A program made the position numbers and the translations under genes. Positions 1 through 6,078 of a DNA stretch of 8,937 nucleotides are shown here, one piece after another; the first letter of the stretch is position 1; each line of letters starts with the position of its first letter. The DNA is from Sediminispirochaeta sp. (GTDB lineage: Bacteria > Spirochaetota > Spirochaetia > DSM-16054 > Sediminispirochaetaceae), in assembly GCA_011046055.1 (NCBI GenBank), contig DSBN01000100.1:1-8937 (forward strand), read 5' to 3'. The notes beneath the pieces were generated by a model. The model was given only the letters and a program-made list of their open reading frames with translations, ran no database searches and was not told where the DNA came from.

Positions 1-219
1 AGTTACAAGCTATCATACAAAAAAGCCCGCCAACCCCTTGATTTTTGTTATCAGATTAAAAAACACAATCTCACAGGCGTATGAAGATATAGTCTTGTAG
101 AAAAGCTCAATCTATCTATTTTATCCCTAATCAATCACCAGCATTCAGTCTATCCTACTTGTAAAAAATCTCTATTTGTACTACAGTCGTGCCGTTCAGA
201 CCACTACAAGCGGGGATAT
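1..219. other. AT-rich non-coding region upstream of the phosphate transporter
   Basis: No convincing reading frame is seen on either strand, and the base composition is clearly more AT-rich than the genes around it. It probably holds the promoter and leader of the rightward cotransporter gene. No strong hairpin-plus-T-run terminator for a gene entering from the left is visible. The gene to the left is outside the window, so it cannot be said whether this is a complete intergenic region. Confidence 0.6.
159..187 (+). promoter_or_regulatory. weak candidate sigma70-type promoter for the Na+/Pi cotransporter
   Basis: TTGTAA (159-164, 4 of 6 to TTGACA) is followed after exactly 17 bases by TACAGT (182-187, 4 of 6 to TATAAT). 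The start codon is about 25 bases past the expected transcription start. Both boxes are poor, and other weak pairs exist nearby (for example TTGTAG at 95-100), so this is only a positional candidate. Confidence 0.25.
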
Positions 220-1884
220 ATGATAGTTAGACTCCTGGAAATATTCGGCAGCCTGGGACTTTTTCTCTATGGAATGCGGACCATGAGCGACGGGATCCAG
301 AAAGCCGCCGGGGAGAGGCTGCAGACCATTCTCGGTTACATGACGGGCAACCGCTTTGCCGGGGTCTTGACCGGTTTTGGGACCACCGCCCTCATTCAGT
401 CCTCTTCGGCGACCACCGTGATGGTGGTCAGCTTCGTCAACGCCGGCCTCTTGAGCCTTTCCCAGGCAATCGGGGTGATCATGGGCGCCAACATCGGCAC
501 TACCGTCACCGGCTGGATCGTAGCCCTATTCGGTTTCAAGTTCGACATCACCGCCGTCGCGCTCCCGGCTATCGGTATCGGCCTTCCGCTGATATTTTGG
601 AAGCGACTGAGAAAGACCGAATGGGGTGAAGCGCTGATCGGCTTCGGACTCCTTTTCTTGGGGCTCTCCTTTCTGAAATCTCTGGTTCCGGACATCGATG
701 CTCATCCCGAGTCCTTGGAGTTCGTCAAGACCCTCACCGGATACGGACTCTTTTCCAGACTGCTTTTTATACTGATCGGCACTACCTTGACGGTCATCCT
801 TCAGTCCTCCAGCGCTTCGATGGCGATCACCCTGACCATGGCTTTCTCCGGATGGATCGATTTTCCCAACGCCGTAGCCATGGTGCTGGGAGAAAATATC
901 GGTACCACCGTCACCGCGGTTCTCGCCTCCGTAGGCGCGGATATCCATGCCCGGAGAGCGGCGGCGGCGCACATGCTGTTCAACATTTTGGGGATCGTTT
1001 GGGTACAGTTTCTCTTCTTTCCAATCATCGCCCTGGTGGATTCAATAGTCCCCGGTTCGTATACCACTTCCGCCGGTATAACCGCCCATTTGGCGATGTT
1101 TCACACTACCTTCAACGTGCTCAACACTACCGTATTCCTCCCCTTTGTGAACTGGATAGAGGCGCTGGTTAAATTTATAGTGCCGGTCCGAGAAGAGGGG
1201 GAGGAGACACGTCGGTACCAGCTCAGCTTCTTCTCCGGTTCGATTCAAGAGACCCCAGAGTTGAATCTACTACGAGCCAAGACCGAGATCATAAAAATGA
1301 CGCAAATAGTCCAAGATATGTATCACTCCTTCCTCTACGTGTTCCATCATCCGGAGAAAAAGCTGAAAGAAGAGGTCGCCGAGCTGCAGGAACAGGAGGA
1401 GCTCACGGACCAAATGCAGGAGGAGCTGTCCAAGTTTCTCGCTCAGTGTGCGATGGAGAACCTCAAAGAAAAGAGCGCCGAGAACGTCAGCTATATGATG
1501 CGAATAGTCCACGAACTGGAAAGCGTGGGCGACAGCTGCTTCAACCTGCTGCTTTTGTCAAAACGACGGTACGACAAGGACCTGCACATTTCCGACGAGG
1601 CTCTGCAGGACCTGGAGCCCTACCTGGCCACCGTTGACCAGTACCTGAGTTTTGTCACCACCCACACCAACCGACATCTCAGCAGCGACGAAATGGCCCA
1701 GGCGGTGGCTCTCGAGGAGAAAGTGGACCAGTACCGAAACACCCTCCAGAAAGCTGCCCGGAGGAGAATCAAGCTCGGTTCGGATGTGAAAGCCGAACTT
1801 TTGTACATCGACATTGTACGTCATATCGAAAAGATCGGGGACCATCTACTGAATATCGCCCAGGCTCTGCGGCAGATTCGATAG
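220..1884 (+). CDS. Na+/phosphate cotransporter family protein with C-terminal PhoU-like domain (NptA/YjbB type)
   Basis: The 554-residue protein is an inner-membrane sodium-coupled phosphate transporter of the Na/Pi-cotransporter II family. It contains the family's inverted repeat twice. QSSSATT (residues 60-66) with GANIGTT (89-95) forms the first copy, and QSSSAS (195-200) with GENIGTT (224-230) the second. These two QSSS segments line the transport site in characterised relatives. Hydrophobic helices fill residues 5-320. From about 345 to 550 follows a soluble helical PhoU-like region, including HELESVGD near 425 and HIEKIGDHLLNI near the end, expected in the cytoplasm. Length and domain order match the bacterial family. 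The ATG at 220 has only a weak GGGGA ribosome site, but the protein begins normally there (LFLYGMRTMSDG). It stands alone on its strand and its last 39 bases overlap the convergent mscS gene. Phosphate or a related anion as substrate is inferred from family membership. Homologues sometimes act mainly in phosphate export or homeostasis. Confidence 0.93.
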   Translation: MIVRLLEIFGSLGLFLYGMRTMSDGIQKAAGERLQTILGYMTGNRFAGVLTGFGTTALIQSSSATTVMVVSFVNAGLLSLSQAIGVIMGANIGTTVTGWIVALFGFKFDITAVALPAIGIGLPLIFWKRLRKTEWGEALIGFGLLFLGLSFLKSLVPDIDAHPESLEFVKTLTGYGLFSRLLFILIGTTLTVILQSSSASMAITLTMAFSGWIDFPNAVAMVLGENIGTTVTAVLASVGADIHARRAAAAHMLFNILGIVWVQFLFFPIIALVDSIVPGSYTTSAGITAHLAMFHTTFNVLNTTVFLPFVNWIEALVKFIVPVREEGEETRRYQLSFFSGSIQETPELNLLRAKTEIIKMTQIVQDMYHSFLYVFHHPEKKLKEEVAELQEQEELTDQMQEELSKFLAQCAMENLKEKSAENVSYMMRIVHELESVGDSCFNLLLLSKRRYDKDLHISDEALQDLEPYLATVDQYLSFVTTHTNRHLSSDEMAQAVALEEKVDQYRNTLQKAARRRIKLGSDVKAELLYIDIVRHIEKIGDHLLNIAQALRQIR

Positions 1885-2673
1885 CACCACGTGGGGGTAG
1901 GACAGTTCTACCCCTATGGCATTGAGCGCGTCTCTGATCTCCTTGATTACGCTGTTTTTGACCTGAATAAAGTTGCTTTTCTCAAACCATACCCCCAGAA
2001 GTACCTCCAGACCAGAGGGTCCGAAATTACTCAGCAAAAACAGGGGTTCCGGCTCGTCCAAGCAGAGAGGGTTTTTTCGAGCGACCCCCAACAGGCCCTC
2101 CTTTACTTTTTCGTAGTCCGATTGAAAAGGTACGTTGATTTTGAAGTCCATTCGGCGGATGGGAAAACGGGTGATGTTGGTTATCTCTTTGCTTATGATC
2201 TCATCGTTCGGTATGCGGATCAGGGTGTTGTCGAAGGTCCTCAACTTGACCGACAGCAGGTCCAGCGAGTGCACCAGACCGCTGGTGGTGCCGATTTTCA
2301 CCACGTCTCCCACCTCGAAGGTCTTGTCGGAGACCAGAAAAAAGCCGCTGATAATATTTCCCAGGCTCTTCTGCGAAGCGATACCCACGGCGATACCCAC
2401 CACTCCCGCCGCCCCCAGAAGAGCCGAGAGCCGCAGGCCGAGCTCACTGAGCACGGCCAGTGCGATCAGAGACCAACCTACGTAATTGATACCCTTGTGA
2501 AAAACCGAACGTACCTGCTCCGAGGCGTTTCGGATAAACGCTCGACGGACCACAATATCAATAATTCGGACGATAAACAGTCCGACCAACACGATCAAGA
2601 GGATGTGAATTATTCTAGCCAGGAAGTCGGCATTCAAGTACTTGCTAAGTAGGGTCTCACTGATGAACTCCAT
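1846..2673 (-). CDS. mscS: small-conductance mechanosensitive channel, MscS family
   Basis: The 275-residue inner-membrane channel opens under membrane tension and releases solutes during hypo-osmotic shock. Its length is close to E. coli MscS (286). TM1 lies at about 18-46 and TM2 at about 60-80. The pore helix TM3 (about 84-115) carries the small-residue pattern LLGAAGVVGIAVGIASQKSL typical of the family. The beta domain follows (FEVGDVVKIG, 119-128; RIPNDEI, 153-159), then an alpha/beta C-terminus ending around PHVVLS (260-265). The ATG at 2673 is chosen over an in-frame TTG at 2679. A good Shine-Dalgarno (TAGGAG, 2681-2686) is 7 bases from the ATG but only 1 base from the TTG. The TAG stop of the preceding DUF432 gene forms the first three bases of that Shine-Dalgarno, so translation is probably coupled. 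It is the last gene of the leftward operon. Its last 13 codons (12 residues and the stop) lie antisense to the end of the phosphate transporter gene, and no terminator is visible. Confidence 0.95.
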   Translation of the reverse strand: MEFISETLLSKYLNADFLARIIHILLIVLVGLFIVRIIDIVVRRAFIRNASEQVRSVFHKGINYVGWSLIALAVLSELGLRLSALLGAAGVVGIAVGIASQKSLGNIISGFFLVSDKTFEVGDVVKIGTTSGLVHSLDLLSVKLRTFDNTLIRIPNDEIISKEITNITRFPIRRMDFKINVPFQSDYEKVKEGLLGVARKNPLCLDEPEPLFLLSNFGPSGLEVLLGVWFEKSNFIQVKNSVIKEIRDALNAIGVELSYPHVVLSNLPQSLGDIQ

Positions 2674-2680
2674 TTCCAAT

Positions 2681-2686
2681 CTCCTA
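2681..2686 (-). promoter_or_regulatory. Shine-Dalgarno of mscS formed by the upstream stop codon
   Basis: The minus-strand sequence TAGGAG contains the TAG stop of the DUF432 gene as its first three bases. It is spaced 7 bases from the mscS ATG. A ribosome finishing DUF432 would stand directly on the mscS start site, and this placement also decides the ATG over the upstream TTG. Confidence 0.7.
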
Positions 2687-3490
2687 CATCTCGGTCAGGT
2701 GCTTAATATACGAAAAACTCCGTTTCAATATGTTTTTCGACGGAACTTCCCGGGCCGAAGCAATCTTTACCGGATTTTTTAGCCATCTGGGTCCCCTCGT
2801 CGAGTATTTAACCTGACTTATCTGGTCTATCCCGGAAAAGTTCACATTGACTTCGTTGGTATGCAGTCCATCCCCATCGAGATAGAGGTTCAGGTACTCC
2901 ACATGAACCGCGATACGGTAGAAGTCCAACAACGAACTGGAAATATTGTTGATGTTGAGCACGCACTCAGCGTAGTAGGGCGCCGGCGGTGAGGACCTCT
3001 CAAACTCTTGGCTCAATACGGTCTCCAGAGTATAACACAACTCTCCGGTCTGCATGTCTCCAAACCAAGTTGAAGAGAGCCGAAGCGAGGGGTGCTCTTC
3101 CAGCATCACCCGGCGATTTACGGAATGGGAGAAGAGCTGAATCCAAACCGGGACGTAGAAGTGAACCTGCGCCTCCCGTCCGGGGAGTATCCTTCTCCTG
3201 ACGTTCGGGCGGACCACAAGGGGCCGATCAGGTAGTGCCGGCACTATCTCGATCTCCGCTTCCTGACCAATCATATACCGGTGCCATTCGATCTCTTCGT
3301 AAATATCTTCTTCAGAAAAGCTGGAGCACTTTTGATGAATACGTAGCCGTTCTTGGGCTCGGGGATAGCGATAGCTGCCTATAATCCACTCGGCTCCTTT
3401 TTTGTCGAAAAACAGCCCCAGTTCCCCCACCACCCAGCGTCTCCAGCTCTCTTCGGCCAGCGCTTTCTTGCTCCAGATATTAGTTTCCAC
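2684..3490 (-). CDS. DUF432 domain protein
   Basis: This 268-residue soluble protein has no signal peptide and no membrane segment. I recognise it as DUF432 by the conserved ALPDRPLVVRP (85-95), the following proline/glycine turn and beta stretch (ILPGREAQVHFYVPVWIQ, 101-118), the signature TWFGDMQTGELCY (141-153), and the late NLYLDGDGLHTNEV block (201-214). The biochemical role of this family is unknown to me. Its genes are often found next to mscS, and that is so here, so a link to channel function or to the same stress response is an inference. The start is a GTG at 3490 that overlaps the end of the kinase gene by 11 bases. An in-frame stop lies a few codons upstream, so no longer start is possible. 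GAGAGGA at 3500-3506 is a ribosome site 9 bases away. The N-terminus (about 1-80) is rich in Trp, Arg and Glu and looks like the family's usual WxxGxLxLxF...EW pattern. Confidence 0.85.
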   Translation of the reverse strand: METNIWSKKALAEESWRRWVVGELGLFFDKKGAEWIIGSYRYPRAQERLRIHQKCSSFSEEDIYEEIEWHRYMIGQEAEIEIVPALPDRPLVVRPNVRRRILPGREAQVHFYVPVWIQLFSHSVNRRVMLEEHPSLRLSSTWFGDMQTGELCYTLETVLSQEFERSSPPAPYYAECVLNINNISSSLLDFYRIAVHVEYLNLYLDGDGLHTNEVNVNFSGIDQISQVKYSTRGPRWLKNPVKIASAREVPSKNILKRSFSYIKHLTEM

Positions 3491-4976
3491 TACTTTCGGT
3501 CCTCTCGTTCACTCGAACATTATCGATCAGCGGCAATTGTATCACAAACCTGGCCCCGCTCAAAATCTCCCCGTCTCGGCATTCGATACTCCCGCCGTGC
3601 CGCTGGAGTATCTCCTTGCTGATAGCCAAGCCCAGTCCCGAGCCTCCGGAGCTCCGACCTCGAGCCTTGTCCACACGGTAAAACCGTTCGAAGACCTTGT
3701 GCCTCTCCTCTTCCGGAACTCCAGGCCCGCTGTCCTCTACGACGAGCTCGAACCGACTATCAGCCTCCGTCCGCAACTCGATGAACATATCTCCATCTTC
3801 ATCACTGTAGCGTATGGCGTTCTGAAGAACATTCGAAATAGCCTGGATCAGCTTGTGCCGATCCCCATAAACAATGAAGCTCCCCGCGGGTAGACGTTGT
3901 TTGATCCTGATGTTTTTTTTCGCCGCGTGTATCCCGCTCACGGTCACCGTCTCCTCCACCAGTTCGCGAAAGTCTACCCTTTCCATACTATAGCTGTATG
4001 ACTCAGACTCGGCGTCGGCCAACTCCTGCAGCTCTTCCACCAATTTTTTTAGTATCATCGTCTCGTTTTTGAGACTGGTCAGTCGTTTTTCATCCATCGG
4101 GTAGATACCCTCGAGCATCATCTCAATGTTTCCCTGCAGGAGACTCACCGGAGTACGCAGCTCGTGGGCCGAATCGGCGATGATCTTTTTTTTCCAAGCT
4201 GAAGCAGCCTGAATTTCGGCGGTCATCATGGTGAAGCTTCGGTACAAATCGCCTATCTCGTCGCTCCGCTGGAGGTCAAAGCTCAATTCGTACTGACCTT
4301 TGGCCACCGACATCGCCGCCCGGGAAAGATATCTCAAAGATCCGGTGACACCGCGCATCAGAAATACCCCCATCAGCAGCGAAGAGAACGCCACTATCAG
4401 GGTCGAGAGGACAATGGAGTGGTAAATCTGACTCAGCAAACTGTTCTGCCGAGGTCCAAGAATCGGTTCGAGCATCGATTGGACGAATACATACCCTACG
4501 GCGGTCTGAGCGGAATATATCGGAGCCCCCTCCCGTAGCAGATTACCGTCGATGCTCGTGGGCACCGCAGTGCTCAGGTTGTGATACAGTACCGAACCAT
4601 CTCTTCCGGTTAAGAGTACTCGAAAGCGACTATCCTCTCCTCTGGGAGGGTCGTTCATAGGCCGGCGAGTCCCCTGTATCGGGCCCATTCCCCGCATCAT
4701 CCCCTGGAAGTGTCGGTAGGGAGTCTCCCTCCCCGCCCCTTCCAGAACCTGTTCGATTCCATCCCAGCTGCCGCGACTCTGATAAAAAGAAGAGAGGTTC
4801 TCCGCCAGAATGACCGCCATCTGGATATCGGTCTCCCGAACAAAATCAAGAAACAGATCCCGTGTGCTTCGGCTGATAAAAAACGCCGAGAAAAGCCCGT
4901 TGAGCAGGACCACCGACATGAGAATCAAAGTGACTTTGAAGCTCAGCCGCCTCGTTACGTTGGAGTGCAGCGGCAT
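3480..4976 (-). CDS. membrane sensor histidine kinase (HAMP, HisKA, HATPase_c)
   Basis: The 498-residue inner-membrane kinase pairs with the response regulator immediately upstream. TM1 is at about 14-36 and TM2 at about 186-207. They enclose an extracytoplasmic sensor of about 150 residues. HAMP covers about 208-260. The phosphoacceptor is H271 in SAHELRTP (269-276). The ATP-binding domain shows the N box (NVLQNAIRYS, 382-391), G1 (DSGPGV, 415-420), the F box (FERFYR, 429-434) and G2 (GGSGLGLA, 444-451). All catalytic motifs are intact. The ATG at 4976 is preferred to an in-frame start at 5018. It has a strong GGAGGAG site 5 bases away, and the longer form would overlap the regulator by 40 bases and add a non-membrane GSRLQDG-like tail. 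The ATG lies 2 bases after the regulator's TGA, and the 3' end overlaps DUF432 by 11 bases. The sensor loop holds a Met-rich patch (residues 89-107). The stimulus is unknown. Confidence 0.94.
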   Translation of the reverse strand: MPLHSNVTRRLSFKVTLILMSVVLLNGLFSAFFISRSTRDLFLDFVRETDIQMAVILAENLSSFYQSRGSWDGIEQVLEGAGRETPYRHFQGMMRGMGPIQGTRRPMNDPPRGEDSRFRVLLTGRDGSVLYHNLSTAVPTSIDGNLLREGAPIYSAQTAVGYVFVQSMLEPILGPRQNSLLSQIYHSIVLSTLIVAFSSLLMGVFLMRGVTGSLRYLSRAAMSVAKGQYELSFDLQRSDEIGDLYRSFTMMTAEIQAASAWKKKIIADSAHELRTPVSLLQGNIEMMLEGIYPMDEKRLTSLKNETMILKKLVEELQELADAESESYSYSMERVDFRELVEETVTVSGIHAAKKNIRIKQRLPAGSFIVYGDRHKLIQAISNVLQNAIRYSDEDGDMFIELRTEADSRFELVVEDSGPGVPEEERHKVFERFYRVDKARGRSSGGSGLGLAISKEILQRHGGSIECRDGEILSGARFVIQLPLIDNVRVNERTESSGN

Positions 4977-4978
4977 CT

Positions 4979-5695
4979 TCACTCCTCCGGCTCGGCCATC
5001 TTGTAGCCGACTCCCCATACCGTATGAATATAGCTGGGCTCCGATGGATTTGGCTCCAAGGCCTTGCGGATATTTTTTATATGTACGTCGATTGTTCGCT
5101 CGTAGCCCTCGTACGGATGATCCTGAAGAGTCTCCAAGAGCTGCATCCTGGTAAAGACCCGACCCGGGTGTTCCATCATTCTAGCCAGGATGTCGAATTG
5201 GGCCCCCGTCAGTTCGAGCTTGCCCCCCTCCCGGCTGACTTCGCGTCGCTCATAGTCGAGAACCAGATCTCCCAGGATTATTTTCTGCTTGCCCGACGTA
5301 TCCTCCGCTTTCGTTACCGCGACGCCGCCCCGTCGAAGTATAGCCCGCAAGCGAGCTGCCAGCTCCTTCATGCTGAAGGGTTTACTCAGATAATCGTCGG
5401 CTCCGAGCTCAAACCCCATCAGCTTGTCCTGCTCGGAGGCTCTCGCGGTGAGCATCAGAACAGGCAGCTGGGACAAGCTGCGCAACCTACGAAGCACATC
5501 TATTCCGTCGATCCCCGGCATCATCACATCCAGAACCATGATATCCGGTTTCGCCGTTTGGACCATCTCCAGCGCTTGTTTTCCGTTTTTCGCACTAAGG
5601 ACCTCAAAACCTACAGCTTCAAGATAATCCACGAGCATCTCTACAATTTTTGGCTCATCATCCACCACGAGAACTCGGTACTTTTTCTCTTCCAA
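4979..5695 (-). CDS. OmpR/PhoB-family response regulator
   Basis: The 238-residue cytoplasmic transcription factor is the partner of the adjacent kinase. The receiver domain (about 5-120) has the acidic pair D12/D13, phosphoacceptor D56 in VLDVMMPGIDG, T83 and K105 in the switch and active site. A linker of about 15 residues leads to a winged-helix DNA-binding domain (about 138-234) with LTGAQFDIL, the recognition helix near YERTIDVHIKNIRKAL, and the wing HTVWGVGYKM. All expected residues are present, and the length is normal. The start is TTG at 5695. A TGA stop lies directly before it in frame, and the next possible starts would cut into the first beta strand, so TTG is the only workable initiator. 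Only a weak GGGG lies 6 bases upstream. It probably regulates its own operon and perhaps the divergent chemoreceptor, but its binding site is not known. Confidence 0.95.
   Translation of the reverse strand: MEEKKYRVLVVDDEPKIVEMLVDYLEAVGFEVLSAKNGKQALEMVQTAKPDIMVLDVMMPGIDGIDVLRRLRSLSQLPVLMLTARASEQDKLMGFELGADDYLSKPFSMKELAARLRAILRRGGVAVTKAEDTSGKQKIILGDLVLDYERREVSREGGKLELTGAQFDILARMMEHPGRVFTRMQLLETLQDHPYEGYERTIDVHIKNIRKALEPNPSEPSYIHTVWGVGYKMAEPEE
4982..4988 (-). promoter_or_regulatory. strong Shine-Dalgarno of the histidine kinase
   Basis: GGAGGAG on the minus strand lies inside the last codons of the response regulator, 5 bases from the kinase ATG at 4976. It fixes the kinase start and indicates coupled translation of regulator and kinase. 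Confidence 0.75.
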
Positions 5696-5731
5696 TCAAA
5701 CCCCGCTTTTCAACATCCTCGAAAACCAGAC
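5696..5731 (-). other. short spacer between the small charged ORF and the response regulator
   Basis: The 36 bases between the stop of the small gene and the TTG of the regulator hold no strong terminator, only a 5-base stem TTTTC/GAAAA with a 9-base loop and no following T-run. Read-through from the small gene into the two-component genes is therefore likely. Confidence 0.45.
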
Positions 5732-5980
5732 TCAGGCAAAGACGTTAATATTACGACCCCGAAACTCATCGTATTCGTCGACATACTCCCTTTCGGGCTC
5801 CGCTTCTCGGTCATATTCGCGGTCTTCGGCCTTGCGCTGCTCTTCAACTCTGCGCTGATCCTCGCTTCTTCGGACCTCTTCGTTGGAAGCCCTTCCCCGC
5901 TCTTGCTCCACTTCGAGGTCGTATTCTCGATAACGAGCGGCGGCTCGATCTATCGCTTCGATGCGTTCATAGTCACCCAT
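5732..5980 (-). CDS. small highly charged protein of unknown function, first gene of the operon
   Basis: I do not recognise this 82-residue protein. By count, 19 Glu, 8 Asp, 16 Arg and 1 Lys make up over half of it. It has no Cys, Trp, His or Thr, no signal peptide and no membrane segment. Residues 19-66 look like a continuous charged helix or single alpha-helix/coiled coil, interrupted only by a Gly at 29 and a Pro at 62. The last eight residues (RGRNINVFA region) are different and could be a short recognition tail. Support for it being real comes from a near-perfect ribosome site (AGGAGGT, 6 bases from the ATG), a good promoter just upstream, and its place as first gene of the two-component/MscS operon, 36 bases ahead of the regulator. 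A regulatory or scaffold role is possible but not shown. Low-complexity coding makes database matches unreliable. Confidence 0.7.
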   Translation of the reverse strand: MGDYERIEAIDRAAARYREYDLEVEQERGRASNEEVRRSEDQRRVEEQRKAEDREYDREAEPEREYVDEYDEFRGRNINVFA

Positions 5981-5986
5981 CGAAAC

Positions 5987-5993
5987 ACCTCCT
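5987..5993 (-). promoter_or_regulatory. near-perfect Shine-Dalgarno of the small charged gene
   Basis: AGGAGGT on the minus strand, preceded by two further A, is 6 bases from the ATG at 5980. It is the best ribosome site in the window and the main argument that the 82-residue frame is translated. Confidence 0.8.
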
Positions 5994-6001
5994 TTACTTC
6001 A

Positions 6002-6031
6002 AATATACAAAATGTAACTAGAAAAAAACAA
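6002..6031 (-). promoter_or_regulatory. candidate promoter of the leftward operon
   Basis: On the minus strand TTGTTT (6031-6026) and TATATT (6007-6002, 5 of 6 to consensus) are 18 bases apart. The predicted transcription start near 5995 gives a leader of about 15 bases that contains the Shine-Dalgarno. The -35 box is weak, as expected for a promoter that may need an activator. Confidence 0.45.
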
Positions 6032-6033
6032 GC

Positions 6034-6062
6034 TTTACATATCTTGATTCTACAATTATCCT
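6034..6062 (+). promoter_or_regulatory. candidate promoter of the chemoreceptor gene
   Basis: TTTACA (6034-6039, 5 of 6 to TTGACA) and TATCCT (6057-6062, 4 of 6) are 17 bases apart and sit just ahead of the receptor ATG at 6079. The -35 box lies only 2 bases from the -35 box of the opposing operon promoter. I do not see a clear sigma28 (TAAA...GCCGATAA) flagellar promoter. Confidence 0.4.
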
Positions 6063-6073
6063 AATATCAGGAT
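6058..6073. promoter_or_regulatory. imperfect 16-base palindrome over the chemoreceptor ribosome site
   Basis: ATCCTAATATCAGGAT is symmetrical except for one mismatched pair. It covers the end of the candidate -10 box and the AGGA ribosome site (6069-6072) of the chemoreceptor, 6 bases before its ATG. It could be an operator or, in RNA, a short hairpin (stem ATCCT/AGGAT, 6-base loop) that hides the ribosome site. Function is not shown. Confidence 0.3.
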
Positions 6074-6078
6074 TTACT

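Noticed and set aside
1891..2652. Rightward open frame of 253 codons
   Set aside because: It is an antisense shadow of mscS. The minus-strand product is an unmistakable MscS, while the plus-strand product has no domain.
2674..2679. TTG start for mscS two codons upstream
   Set aside because: The Shine-Dalgarno TAGGAG would be only 1 base from it, whereas the ATG at 2673 is at the proper 7-base distance.
3402..3893. Rightward open frame of 163 codons
   Set aside because: It is antisense to the kinase catalytic domain and the start of DUF432, and lacks any family features.
4977..5018. Longer N-terminus for the histidine kinase
   Set aside because: It would overlap the regulator by 40 bases, has no good ribosome site, and adds hydrophilic residues before TM1. 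The ATG at 4976 has a strong site.
6021..6031. Minus-strand T-run as a terminator
   Set aside because: Seven T in a row are not preceded by a stable GC-rich stem, and the run fits better as the promoter spacer of the leftward operon.
5024..6064. Rightward open frame of 346 codons
   Set aside because: It lies antisense to the response regulator and the small charged gene, its protein has no recognisable domain and an odd His/Arg/Leu-rich composition, and no ribosome site precedes it. The regulator on the other strand is complete with all key residues.
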